Shown here: one piece after another, positions 45,280-58,600 of the stretch
Layout of the letters: each line of letters starts with the position of its first letter
Position numbering within the stretch: position 1 is the first letter of the stretch
Source of the DNA: Enoplolaimus lenunculus
Taxonomy: Eukaryota; Nematoda; Enoplea; Enoplida; Thoracostomopsidae
DNA length: 64,000 bases
Assembly: GCA_030248215.1 (NCBI GenBank)
Contig: JASANG010002602.1
Location: 1-64,000, forward strand
Direction of reading: 5' to 3'
The notes under the pieces: generated by a model
What the model saw: the letters and a program-made list of their open reading frames with translations, nothing else
What the model was told of the DNA's origin: nothing
Databases searched by the model: none
Made by a program: the position numbers and the translations under genes

Positions 45280-46214
45280 ATAACTTTAAAGTAAACATTT
45301 TTTTGATGCGCCATTTTTATGCGGATTCCTGTAACTGACGTGGTTGCCATAAGCTTTGCATGCTTTAAAGCTGCAAGAAATGGCGTAAAACGCACTTGTT
45401 CATATTGCTAATGTTTTGTTGTGACAAAAGTTTAAGCTTCATGCATTGAATTGTAATATCAAGTAAAGCTTACACAAAATTTGGCCCATGTTTACTATGA
45501 GGGACTGTTCAGTCAGCAATTACCATAAACTTGAGCCTAAACATAAGCCTAAACCTCCCCGTTTCTAAGTCCTGCGGACGCCCGGTCTTCCAGATTGCAG
45601 TGCCCGGTAACTAAACATGCGTCCAATCATAAGTCGCACTTATCGGGACACCTTTGCGACAGCGCTGTTTAAAGTGCTCAGCAGTGTGTAACCGGAATAC
45701 ACAAAAATTGTTGGTAAAGCTTCGAATGGATTTGTGAAAAGCTTGTTACAAAAATAAATTTAAGTTTTTGTAATGTTTTTAAATTTCAACTGATTCATTA
45801 TATGTATATATGTATATATATATAACGCTTTGATGAATAGAACACGCTTCAAAATAGTCGTTTCTACGCAAATGGCGAGAAACTTTTCCAGTTGTAACAT
45901 AAAACTGTTTTGTTTGTCTATTTTAAAAATTAGTTTATAGTGCGAAATTTTTTCATACATACATATATATCTAATGAAGAGCTTACGCCTAAGCAAGCGA
46001 ATACGTGTTCAGGATACGACATAAAATGAACCAATGTTGACTTCCAGCGCCGTAACTACAAATTTTATATATTCCTTAGTTTAAAAACGCTGTAATATGC
46101 GTAAACATAAGCCTAAACAAAAAATTGTCCCAAATTTAAACCTACTTTTTTGCTGTTGCACCATCAATCGCGTTTGCTGCAAAATGTTTCGGTGCAGTGG
46201 AGGTATATGAGTTT
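45280..46214. other. Spacer, no supported gene
   Basis: AT-rich with scattered single hexamers (45535-45560, 46100-46140), probably R1 relics. Confidence 0.4.
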
Positions 46215-46590
46215 CAGTGGCGGATCCAGGATCTCAATATGGGGGGCCAAAATTTCACAGGTAATATACTTATTTTTGACCCATACTGTAGTGACCCAAA
46301 TAAGAGGGGGTCCCCATTTTGAGTCCCAATTAATAGGAGTCCGTATCCCTAATAAGAATCCGTAAGCGGGTAGAGTCCTTAAACCCGTGTTTAGAGTCCA
46401 TAAATGTCTATTATCCCTAATTGTAGCACATAAATGACTCCAGGGCCAAGAAACTTTAAAGCGTGCTTATACTATTGTGCATAAAACAGAGAAATAAACA
46501 GCGTAGAACAGCAATTGACACTATATAATTTTTGTCGAGATGCTGTTGGGGGGGGGCCACGGCCGGGGTGCCCCCCGTGGATCCGCCACT
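46215..46590. mobile_element. hAT-like element, perfect 8-bp duplication
   Basis: Ends CAGTGGCGGATCCAGGATCT and CCCGTGGATCCGCCACTG; ATGAGTTT stands on both sides. An R6 element occupies most of its interior. Confidence 0.9.
46285..46535. mobile_element. R6 element nested in the hAT-like element
   Basis: CTGTAGTGACCCAAATAAGA followed by AATAGGAGTCCGTATCCCTA; right end lost. Confidence 0.75.
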
Positions 46591-46689
46591 GATGAGTTTG
46601 CGCAATCATTGTACATTAGGCCAAAAAATCTCTGTTAGCAAAAGCTTTCTTGTACCCCTGGAAATCTTGCATATGTACCACCCTCATGC

Positions 46690-46849
46690 GGACATCTGTG
46701 GTGGAACGTTTTTCTGCGGGACTGCAATAGAGTACGCGTACCTAAGCTTTAGACTAATTTTTCAGCATAGTCTTAAGTATAAGCACATTCTTACGCTTAG
46801 TCTTAAGAATATGCTTATACTACTGCAACGGCCCTGTTCCATACATAGG
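46690..46849 (+). mobile_element. R1 MITE, left end eroded
   Basis: GGACATCTGTGGTGGAACG replaces the usual left end; right end CCTGTTCCATACATAGGTC. Confidence 0.65.
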
Positions 46850-47359
46850 TCATTTACTAGCAGGTTGTCTACTTCAGTGTACCAGCATTAAAGTTCGGCC
46901 CTTGTTGCCTTTTCGCCTTTGGCCCGACCTATGATTCGAACGCTAAATACTTTTGTTTAGAATAGAGTTTACATTATTGCACAATTTTATTAATATTAAT
47001 TAAAGTACAAACAAAGCAGTGGCATTTTTAAAATTTGAATTTTTTTGCAATATTTTTCAAAAATCAATACGTTTTACGAACGAAATGCGGCGATCCAGCA
47101 AATGATACTTGACTTTGACTGAGTCGTCGGCATAAACAACATATCACAACGACGCTCAGCGACGCGAAAATACTCATTAAGACGAGCATAAAATAGAACA
47201 TTGAATGGCTAATGCACGCTTTCGGATTGAAATCTGAAATTATTTAAATTTAAATTTTTCATTCTTTGATTTCAACTGGTGACAATCACCTAAGCCTAAG
47301 CCAAAGCAAAAAAGTAGCCTAAAGCTTATACAACCTTTTGACAAACAAACTAATTCTTA
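46850..47359. other. Spacer, no supported gene
   Basis: 47285-47340 carries an R1-like inner part; otherwise nothing. Confidence 0.4.
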
Positions 47360-47765
47360 CCGTATTGACCCGAATAAGAGGGGGCCCCCAAGTCCGTATC
47401 CCTAATAAGAGTCCGGAAGCGTATAGAATTCCTAAACCCTAATTAGAGTCTAGAAATGTCAATTAACCCTAATTGTAGCACATAAATGACTCCAGGGCCA
47501 TATAATTTGAGTTCGAAACTTTAAAGCGTACTTAAATTTTGAAAGTATATTTCTAAGTATAACCTTGCATGATCGCTCAAGCTATTGACACAAGATAAAT
47601 AAACGTTTAATTCAACGGATAATTGCAGTACCGGATATATCAGTAACGAAGGGCGGCGGAGCGTGAGTTAAAAATAAATAACAGTCCGTAACCGAATAAC
47701 AAGGGGGTACCCTCTGGAGAGGCCAAATAAATATCAGCCCCCCTCTTATTCGGATAACTACAGTA
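47360..47765. mobile_element. R6 element at the 3' end of the PAN-ZP gene
   Basis: Left TATTGACCCGAATAAGAGGG and right CCTCTTATTCGGATAACTAC; it ends 11 bp from the PAN-ZP stop codon, so it may supply the 3' UTR. Confidence 0.82.
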
Positions 47766-47775
47766 TTCCTAAAAC

Positions 47776-48426
47776 TTAAGACAAAGCCCGGCTTATTCTG
47801 CTTGTGCTACCTCTTTTTCGAACATCACTCCTTGTGTCATCCACCGGTCTCTGGTCCTCTTGGTCCCTACGCCGGACGTCCCCATTGTGCCACATGAACC
47901 GTTCGCTCTCATCGCTGTACTCCGGTTCGTCTTCATTAACGGTTACTCGCAACATTCCTCCAACCGATTCGATCATTTCTGTCACAACAATATTTGCCAC
48001 TGGATCATTCGAATTACCAGTCTCGGCCTTCGATCTGCCGTCTAGCCGGCCATCTTGGCCTTTGAAAACGCCATCTGTATGCCTGTCTTGGATGTCGAGA
48101 AAGCCATCTGGTAGACTTTGATCATTGTTAAGACTGGCTTTGTTGACCTCTGGAGTCAGACGTTTGCCGTCTCGCCCTTTATAAAGGCTGTCTGAAACGC
48201 CTTCTCGGCCGTTAAAACCGGTGTCTGGCTGGTTATCTCGGCCTTCGTGAACGCTGTCGGTCGTCGCAGCCTTTGCAGTTAAACGTCTGCTTTCTGGCCG
48301 GGACCGACGGGCTTTGTGGATTAAAGTCGGCCGTCGCCGGCCTGTTTCGATAACGCTCTCACGCCGTCGACGCCGTTTTCCGAACGATTCGAATGCTTGA
48401 ACTGTTGACGGATCAAAGCATTGGAC
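47776..48426 (-). CDS. PAN-ZP terminal exon: furin site and long tail
   Basis: VQCFDPSTVQAFESFGKRRR then 190 polar residues with repeated D/E-G-R words (NGREG, YKGRDG, GQDGR). Stop at 47776. Confidence 0.88.
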   Translation of the reverse strand, partial: VQCFDPSTVQAFESFGKRRRRRESVIETGRRRPTLIHKARRSRPESRRLTAKAATTDSVHEGRDNQPDTGFNGREGVSDSLYKGRDGKRLTPEVNKASLNNDQSLPDGFLDIQDRHTDGVFKGQDGRLDGRSKAETGNSNDPVANIVVTEMIESVGGMLRVTVNEDEPEYSDESERFMWHNGDVRRRDQEDQRPVDDTRSDVRKRGSTSRISRALS

Positions 48427-51400
48427 CTGTGGCAGAAATTTATATAAAATTCAAAACGGTTTCTTTAAAAAGTTTAAAAATGGATTTTTATATTTTAAAA
48501 CGCACCTGGATGCGGCATATATTTTTTCCTTTGAGTACCTTACCGTCAGTATATAGAATTAAGATATGCGCTACATTACAGTGCCGGAAGACGTCGCCGC
48601 ACACCGCCGGACGCCGCCACACACCGCCGGACGCCGCCACACACCGCCGGACGCCGCCACACACCGCCGGACGCCGCCACACACCGCCGGACGCCGCCAC
48701 ACACCGCCGGACGCCGCCACACACCGCCGGACGCCGCCACACACCGCCGGACGCCGCCACACACCGCCGGACGCCGCCACACACCGCCGGACGCCGCCAC
48801 ACACCGCCGGACGCCGCCACACACCGCCGGACGCCGCCACACACCGCCGGACGCCGCCACACACCGCCGGACGCCGCCACACACCGCCGGACGCCGCCAC
48901 ACACCGCCGGACGCCGCCACACACCGCCGGACGATGCCGCGCCGCCGGACGTCGCCGCACACGGCCAGACAACGCTGCACGCCTTCGGACACCACCGCGC
49001 GCCGCTATGCGTTTTGGTGGCGTGCGACAATCTTTAATACACAAATTTACCGTGAAGCACGACGGGGTTCGGCGGCACGCGGCGAGTATAGCGCAACCCT
49101 TACAAAGCTTACGCAGTATTTCTTTTTGGATTAAAAAAACGTTAAGCAGTATATGTATCCCTTATTTCCGTCAAAAGCGAAACTTTTTTTGACATGCTTT
49201 TGTGTTTATGCAGAAATCTGGTCATTCAGATCAACAAAACCAACAAACTGGGGCATTTTAAAGCTGGGTGCATCCAAGAGGTTGGAGCAATGTAATTTTG
49301 TGTTTATCAGTTTTGATTAATATATATTTATTTATAAAAATACACTGTAAATTTCAGTGAGTTGATGTTAACTCAGTCTGAGCTACGACTATCAGAACTC
49401 ATAATGGTGAGTTGATTCAACTCATTCTGAATAAACTGTTATCAATGCACGCTGAATCAAATCAACTGAGAGCAAAAAACAACGCAACTGAGAGTGAGTT
49501 ATGTTAATGCATACATTTATTAACGCCGAATTAGCTAACTCGCTAGACGAGTTGATTACCCAACTCATTGGCATTTGCAGTGTTAAGTTTGTTCACAACC
49601 ACTGAAAAGCCATGGTAATTTTGGCCAATTTTTAGAACACGGGCGGAACAGTATTAATAAAGGCATATTCCTAAGCCTAAGCATAAGCATAAACTTAAGC
49701 GTAAGAATGAGCATATTCCTAACCCTAAGACAACCAAAAATATTGGTCAAAACCTTAAGCTTACTCTATTCTAATCCCACAAAAAAACTCTCCGCCCGCG
49801 ATGCTTACATAGGGCAAAATCTTGATCTATGCAGGACCGCGGTTAGGTTATATGAGCCCCCCTCTCCGCCTGCGAGAGAGACCTACGGGCAAGGTATCAC
49901 CATGACGCAGCACAGCATCATTTCTAAGCACATTTGGCCCTTAGATATGCCCGGGGGGGCATTATATAATGTAAAAAAACTCGAGAGCGAAGCGAGCGAA
50001 AATCCAAATAAGCACAAATAACGCAATGCTTAACATGAATTGCAATCACGGCGCAATGTTTTTTGAAATCGCATGGAAACGGATTTGCCCGGGTCCTCCA
50101 GGTCAGGTGTCTGAGGGCCCCCATGAGCGAGGGTGGGGGCGGTAGCCGCGGTTGTAGCCCTCTGTACCGGTTCGCATGCAGGATTACAAAAGCGAACAGT
50201 GCAAATAAACTGAACATTCGCGGAGCCATCAATCCGAAACGCAGTGATCGGTGCGTCCAAGCCACGATTTGAAGGCCGAACAGGACCGACTACTTGTCTA
50301 ACAACAGGGCATCTAAAAAACTAAAATAGTTCTAAAACTCTACTAAATGTGATTTCAAATTAATCTGTGCTAAATTAGTTTCAGTACACAAGCGTATATA
50401 CACTGCAAAAAATGGTGAGTCAAATTGACTCTCTCCGAAATGGGATCTAAAGAGACTAACACAAACAGAGTAAAATTCGACTCCGTCAGAATGAAATTCG
50501 ACCCATTAAATTCGCACGTTTGACTCTAGCGGAATCGAATTTCACTCATTCTGTGTAGTCACGTAGAGCCTGTTTCGGAGAGAATCGACAATTTGACTCA
50601 CCATTTTTTGCAGTGTACTAGGGAGGGAATTATTGGAATTACGTCCCGAAATTTTTTAGCGAAACGAGAACAATTAATTTTTGTGAAAAAATGTAAAAAT
50701 AAACTACTTAATTTTAGAAGTACAAAAAATGTTTTAAATTCGTTTCAAAATGAGACCCTTGGTTACATCGTTGTTTCAGCGCGTTTAACCAGGCAAATCA
50801 CAAAAAAACATCTGCTGAAAATATTTAATTCTTACCGTTGGATTTTAAGTCTTTTTTCTGGTCTAAGTTTTTTTCATTTTACAATTTACTGATTTCTTGA
50901 GTAAATCACAGTTAACACAGGAATAATATAATTCTAGCCTGTTGCCACAACAAATGTTATTAAACCATTAAGCTAACGACGTAAACTATGAGGTCAACAA
51001 AATAATTTCGAAACTCAAAGTTTAAAGCGAGCCGAGCCGAAACTGTAGTGGAATTACGCAGTTATACTAAATTGATTTTAAGATTGCTTATTATTCAAAT
51101 ATCCAGCCCTAGTATCTATGTCAAAATTACTACCAGGGTGCAACCGGAGGTGAAAAATATCTAAGCCGGAGCCAGAGGTGAGGCGAAATTAGGTAGTAAA
51201 AGTGACGGTTGATTAGTTAATTTTAGCCAATATCTGCAATATGTTGTTAAGTTGTTTGGTTTTACGCTAATTTTCTGCTAAATTTCGGAAACTCTTTCCT
51301 GAAAACTGTGACAAAAGTAAAACGAAACTCGCTAAACAGATAAATTTTGCAAAATTATGGAAAATTTTGCTACCGAAATTGCCGGAACCTCCAGCAAAAA

Positions 51401-52557
51401 TTCCATCGGAGCCGGAGCCGTAGGCCGATTTTATGCCGGAGCCCGAGGCAGGCCTCCGGTTGTATCCGGATTATTACCCATTTTCAATTATCGTCAGTGG
51501 TTCCGGTGCAGGACCGACCCCACCAACACGTGAAACGTTGCATACAATCAACTGCATTTGTCGAGCTAAAATAGAATAATAGAGTAACTCGTACTACATA
51601 GTCGACCAAATTACATGCATGGCTAATAGGCTTAAAGTTTTGTAAATATGCATACTAAACATACTAAACTTATAAAGACAGCCGCTAAAAATTGTTCTAT
51701 TAAATCAAATTGTCAAAAATCTACGAACAGTACAAAGCCCCTTTTATGGCATCAAATCCGGGCATTGCGTTTTGGCCGACCCCTTATTTATAGGGGGGTC
51801 GCTGTCACATGCAATTACCCTAAACTAAACAATAAGCGGATCATTTTTGTTGCCGGATACATTAAGTGTCATGGTTCGCGCAGGTTGTACTCCCAGTCTA
51901 AATATGGGCAAAGGGCGAAGCCGAAAACTCAAATTTGTGCCGGGCTACATTGTTCCTACACAGAATTTACCCAGTTGCATATTCTTGTTGAAGTATATAT
52001 CATCCAGTCTTAGTGACACGTATTGAGGGTAGAGTCAACAGTTTTCAAAAAAACACTCTGCCACCCGTTACCCTTTACCTCAAAAGTGCTTTGTTTGAAT
52101 AAAGCAATACTTACCGTCCATGCTACTTGAAATCCTAAGTGTTAACGCGTCGCCAAGATTAGCGCTGGTAACAGGATAACCGTTAGGCCCAAGTAGATCA
52201 AGACGGACGTTGGGATCACTGGATAACGAATCACCCCTTACCAAACTTGGAACTGGACCACTGAAATTTTGGTAAAAAGCTAGTTTTGACCAGGCCTGTA
52301 GCCAGCCAATTTTACTAGGAGAAGCTAAAAAAATTTTAGAAGGGCCATTTAAAGGTTTTTAGTGACTTACAAGCAAGGCTGGAAATCTTCTAGGGGCCAA
52401 AATGTTTCCAACTGGGGCTGAGCCCCCCTGGCCCCTCCCATTGGCTACGGGCGCGGTTTTGACCCATACCAGTTAGCACAGTACTCCTTTCTTAGCCAAC
52501 TAACATTCTTTATCGATAGCCGCCAGTGTCGCTTCCGGAAGGGGGGCACGCCCCACG

Positions 52558-52646
<89 letters not shown>

Positions 52647-55600
52647 TTTCGAACAAAAACAGATCAATGCCAAACGTGAGCAACTGTCATAAACCAAAAT
52701 AGCAATGTTTCTGTTTTATATTAAAGAGGCACCATGAATCTACAACTTAACAAGGTTAGTAAGCCTCAGCTGTTAATTTACAATTTGTCAAATTTAGTCA
52801 GTGGCTTAAGTATTTACTTAATTTAAGTAAGCTTTGAACAATGACAAAATAATTAAGTAATTGCTTAACACGTACTTAAGCACTTAGTCGTATTTAAGTA
52901 CGGTTTCAGAAACCCAGCCATTGTGTCTGAATTAAGTCTTGTGCAATGCTAATATCGGCTTTTGTTTGATGTTGTCTCAAACGTCCTTCTTCGACTTTTC
53001 GTGTTTTTTCATTTTTTCTGAGTCTAATATCTAAATCAACGCTCAATCTTTGGAGCAGACCCTTCGGATCCCACAGGACGCAGAACTTGGAATGGGCCGA
53101 AGCCTACGACGGTTTTCAGATCTGAGCCTTTGGAAAAAATTCTAACGCTTCTTCGCATCTTAAAATGTTTGCCCCCATTTTAAAATTACACAAAGTCATA
53201 TCTTGCCCCATCTGACATTTTCGAGCTGGCTCTAAAACGGTCAACAAAGTGTACGGACCTAATCTTAAACTAAGCTAAACATAAAAAACGAAACACTGTA
53301 AATTCCAATCAGTTGATTTATCAACTCAGCTAGCGAACTTGTTTATATTTAATATTAATAAACATTAACTTTCGATGACTTTAGTTAATTCTCAATCTGA
53401 GTTGAGTTCAATTCCGTGCTAATTGCTTACTTAAACATAGAACGAGTGGAATCAACTCAAAATTGTGAGTTCTGACAAACCAAATTCTCTATGAATTGAG
53501 TTGATTTTCAATCTGAGTTAAGTTCAATTCCGTGCGAATTGCTTACTTAAACTTAGAACGAGTGGAATCAACTCTAAATAGCGAGATCTCCATAGCCAAA
53601 TGAAGACTCAACAATTCAACTGATTGTAAATTTTAAAATCAACTCACTGAAATTTACAGTGTAACCTGACAAATAAAAGCCAGCCAGAAATTACCCAATA
53701 ACGTAAGCGTTCGTCACCGCAACTTCACTATGCGACCCGGGCCCACCATCCATATCGCATAAAATTTGAAAAAATAAATCCGAATTGGTGGTAACATCAA
53801 ACGGTACGATATTATCAAACGATATCACAATAACGCCCATTAAATGATTTCGCTATAAAATATATTTAAAATAAACAAATAAGAGTAGTAAAATGGTAAT
53901 TTTAGGTTTATTTCAAAGTGCCGATCGGGACTGTAGGTGGCTATGCCACACTTAAACCTATTTCAAACATAAAACTAAAACTAAAAATAAAACCCTATAT
54001 CAAAACCACACCTTAAGGAAATACCTGGTTCCACCTAGTCTCTCTTAGAACTTAAGTTAGGCTTAGGCGTTGCTACAAGGCGTAGAAATTGGTAAAACTA
54101 TGCTATGGCGGCTGTGTCCGCAATGTAACTTACCTGGGGCCCTGCGTGGCCATTTAGTACTCGTTGATTAATATTGCATTTAGTTTTGACCTATTTTGCG
54201 ACTAAGGACATAGCTAGGCTATGTCAGCACCAATATGGTGCTTTGTCATATGTGTGTCTCGGGATTATTGTTGTTGTTGTTGAAGGTACCGGATGTGTGG
54301 CTCTGGACCTCAACCGCATCGCGGACACCCAATTGTGGGTGTCGGCAAAAATGCAAATGAGGTCGAGATGCCGAAATGGGTAGCCAGGACCGGAATCAGT
54401 TTTGGTTTTAGAGCTAGTCCGATCGGTTGTTCAATTTTCTGCGTTCAGTGTACACCTTATACTTATAGTTTTCTTGCGTTGGCGTATTTGGGTTAAAAGC
54501 GGAAGTTCTTGGTAAGTAAGGTTGAATTGAATTCGTGTAAGAATAGTCACGGTGGCATAGAATGTGAAGGAATTACGGCATTACGGCGTTAATCGGCAGT
54601 GCGCAAGGCGCGGAAATTACCCAGTATAGAATACTGGTGTTATGTGCTAAAAGGGAAATTTGGGGTATTACCGGAGAACCTGGGAAAAGTAGTCTAATAA
54701 ATCTAACGGGGTTAGATTTATTATTCTACAACGGCTTGGCCAAATCTAACGGGGTTAGATTGGTCGGAAATTTGGTGTAACTCTAACGGGGTTAGAGTAC
54801 ACGGTTTTACGGGGTGTAATTCTAACGGGGTTAGGATTGCACGGATTCTGGAAAACAGCAAAAGTATTGGGTACGGTAAAGCCAGTGGCTGGATTAAACC
54901 AGATTCAGGCGTCGGCTTTAAGGATTCCGGCTCGGGTTGCCAGTTAAATTGCATAACCTGTAATTTGCTGGTGTTAATATTAAATATCTGGTGTCATACG
55001 GGTTTAACTATTTTGCCTCGCGACTCAAAATAGAATGAGCTTAGACTTATGGTTTGTTTATGCAAGGTTTAAGAAGCTTAGCCTAATAGTTTTAGGTTCA
55101 GTTTTTGCATTAAGGCTCACGCTTATAGGATTAGGTTTAGGAATATGCTTTATACTACTGTTACGGCTCAAACTTAAATGGTCCCATACATTCAATGTTT
55201 TAGAATGGAAATTTTGCCGAACAATTGTCGCCCGCGTACCAGCTTACCTTGATTAGGGCAAGGTATAAAAATATTTCAGGAGGGCCATACAAGGGTATTT
55301 GTTGATTTACAAGCAAGGTTGAAAATTTTCTACGGGGGGGTGACAAAATTATTCCAAGAAAGCCTCAGCCCCCCTGGCTCGCTTTAGCTACATTTGTACC
55401 TGAATAATCGTATTGCAATTAGGATTTAAACCAGGGATCGGAAGGAATATTGTAAACGAAAATTGGTTGCGAACAACTCGTCGGCAGGTTGAAAAGCGTT
55501 CCGCGGCGTACACTGCGCCAGTGTAAAGCTGAAATCAAATAAATCTTGCTACACCGATAAGGCGATTTTTTGTTGAACGAAAACTGACCCTAGATATTTG

Positions 55601-58600
55601 AGTCTTTTTGTATCCTATGTTCCCTCGCCGCCAGTGTTTGCACTAAAACGGTTTTTCCGCAATTAGTTGCCTGGTTAACGATAAACGGGTAAATAATTGC
55701 TAATTTGGCCCGTCCTAAATCGTTGACACCACGACAAAACTCAGGTATTTGAAAATAATTCGCTACAGTGACGTCTGATTGCGAAAACTACTTTAACATC
55801 ATTCAACTCTCAGCTACGTTATCTGCATTGAACGAAGTAAAATTTGGCGAAGTTTACGACAACAACATTTTTTTTGGTCCCGAGGGCGGAACTTGGAAAC
55901 TTAATAAAATCATCGAATTTTTCAAAAATTAAAATGTGGCTGTGAAATGGACAGCGAAGGCCATATTTGAAGCTGAAAAATACAAGCAAATTTTGAAATC
56001 CGTCCATTTTTGAGCAAACGTCGGATGCGTGGGATGTGTTTCGTGTTTTATATGTTGTATGTTTTAATAATAATAATAATAATCAAAACTAAACAGAACA
56101 AAAACATAACAAAAATGGTAAAGGATGCAGACGTTCGTAATTTTTTAATATCCTAGAATGTTAAATTTTCAACAATTTTTGTTCCAGCAACTATTTCTCA
56201 ATATATATAATTCTAACAGACACTGATTACATATATGGCTGTATATGGCACTCCGCCAAACATCTATTTCTATATATTAAAGCTGGAACGCCCCACATAC
56301 GTATTTTGTGCAAATTTCCAGCATACTTTGTTTACAAAAATTTCTTAGGAAATACACGTGATTGATTGTTCTTCGTTCTATGAAAAGAAAATTTGCGTGG
56401 AAATTTTTGTGTTTTCGCTAACTTTGCGCATTGCGCAAAGCTGGCAGACTAGTATAAAGCTAAAGCTGGAACTCGCAACATACGTATTTTTCTAGCTGAT
56501 TTTATACTAAACATATATATATATAAATATATTATATGTATGTGCGTGTTATGGATCTCTGTGGTTAGTTTGATTATCCACCCCAGCCCACGTTTGCCCA
56601 AAAGTGGTCGGATTTGGAAACGTTTTGCGTATTTGAGCTTCTCATGATATGCCCTGATCATTTTACACACAAATTTGAATTTTTGCAAAATTCGATTTTT
56701 TAAGGTCTCGAGGTAACCACGTTGGAACCAAAAATTATTTGCCCAAAAGTTTAACGAATTATATATCATTTCATACAATTTGCGGAGCTGAGTCCAATGG
56801 TGTTAAATTTTTTGTAATGACATGATTGATTAATGAGTTATTGTCAAATAACTGATTTGGCGCGCTGCCAACGATTTGGGTCGGTGCCAAATCAGTTATT
56901 TGACCATAATTCGTTCACCAATCGTCTGATTGCAAAAAATGTTACACCGTTGGACTCAGCTCCGCAAGCTGCAACAAATGGCATATAATTTGTTAAACTT
57001 TTGGTCAAAACAAATTTTTTGGGTCCCAATGTTAGAGGACCTTGGGACCTTAAAAAATCGAATTTTTCAAAAACACAAATTTGGCCATGGAATTATCAGG
57101 GGAGGCCATTAGAAGCTCAAATATGCGAAAATTTTCAAAATCCGACCACGTTTGGGCAAACGCGGGCTAGGGTGAGGATAGCCGAAACGACCCATCCCAT
57201 ATATTTGTGTGCTTTGTTTCCATTGCACTCACATTACGCGTAGAAATGGTTACGTTGATACCACGTGTAGTACAAAAAGCCTCTATGGTCACGCTATCTC
57301 CACTATGCGCTTGTGTTTCAACCGGTGAAATTGCGTAAAGCGGATGCGGCGGGTAAACCGGTCCTGTACCAGGAAAGACAGGTCCCGGTGGAACTAGGTG
57401 GCCGTCGATAACGCCTTCGTGGGTCGGCGGTCCGACAGGCAAAAGCAGCTGACCGGCGTCAGAAATGGGCAGATATCGGACTGGCTCTTTGCGGCGAAGC
57501 GAGCTGTTGTTTTCAACAGTTTCGATTGCTTGAGAATATTTGCTGGAATCTGAAACTTTAAATGTTCGGAAATATTTTTAGAGAGCAGTAGATTGTTATA
57601 ACTCCTGGCGACCCATGTAAAGATCAGGGGCGGAACGTTTTTCTGTGGGACTGCAATAGAATACGCTTGAACTTTATGCTTAGGAATAAACTCATTCTTA
57701 CTTTTAAGCTTAGAGTTAGGCTTAGGCTAAGGAATATGCTTATAATACTGTTCCGCCCCTGTTCTTTACATTGGTCTAGCTTTGTGTTTATCGCACGTAA
57801 TCGACCACGCTACAGCCCACGGTGCATTATGATTTTCACTGTATGAGATTTGTGCAAAATAACAGTGCGAGCAACGTGACATCTTGCAGGGGGCCTCATC
57901 TCCCCCCCCCTGGAAATATGTTAGCCCCACTAGAAAATTATCAACCTTGTTTGCAAGTCATTGAAAACCCCTGTACGCCCATCTTGAAATTTTTTTAGCC
58001 ACCTAACAAGGTGTGCTGGCTAGTCTAATAACTCAATTCACAATAGCTTTGGATTGCGCTTACCATCATGGTTTGTAGCACCCGTTCGGCATGCAAATTC
58101 GAAGTAGTTTGTGTTGTTGTCAGGTGCCACAATACAGTTTAGATGCTCGCGGTTGTTCGCTAGCAGTACACACTGTTCACTGGATTGATTATAGTTGACC
58201 GATAAGCAACGCGCATTGCTGAATAATTCGTAAAAACAACATTTTAACAGCTTTGTTTACACGTGCAAGTTTTTACAGCAAAAACTGACAGCTGGCTTCG
58301 AACCAATCATGAACGAGAAAATACGGTTTGTTCACTTAGTGACAGAGTTGTTGGTTAGTGACCAGAACATGCGTTAGACAAATTCAAATTTATAGGATGC
58401 GTTCAGGGCATTAAACAAACTTCGACCGGTACCGGTTGCCAAGACATCGGCAGGATGAGCACGGTGCCCAACAAACTTTTGGCGATGCTTAGCAAAAGTT
58501 TCGCTATAGCTTGCAAGTTTGTGAAAGCCCCCATGTTCTCTCAATCTACACTTTGAGCGAAACATATAATAGGTGACACTACCGTGTCCCTGTGATTTAA

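Noticed and set aside
48393-49192. Five overlapping frames of 139-214 codons
   Set aside because: Products of the 20-bp array, which is open in every frame.
58374-58565. 63-codon frame on the minus strand, HPADVLATG motif faintly like retrotransposon pol
   Set aside because: Similarity is a few residues; the opposite strand is open too. Not enough to name an element.
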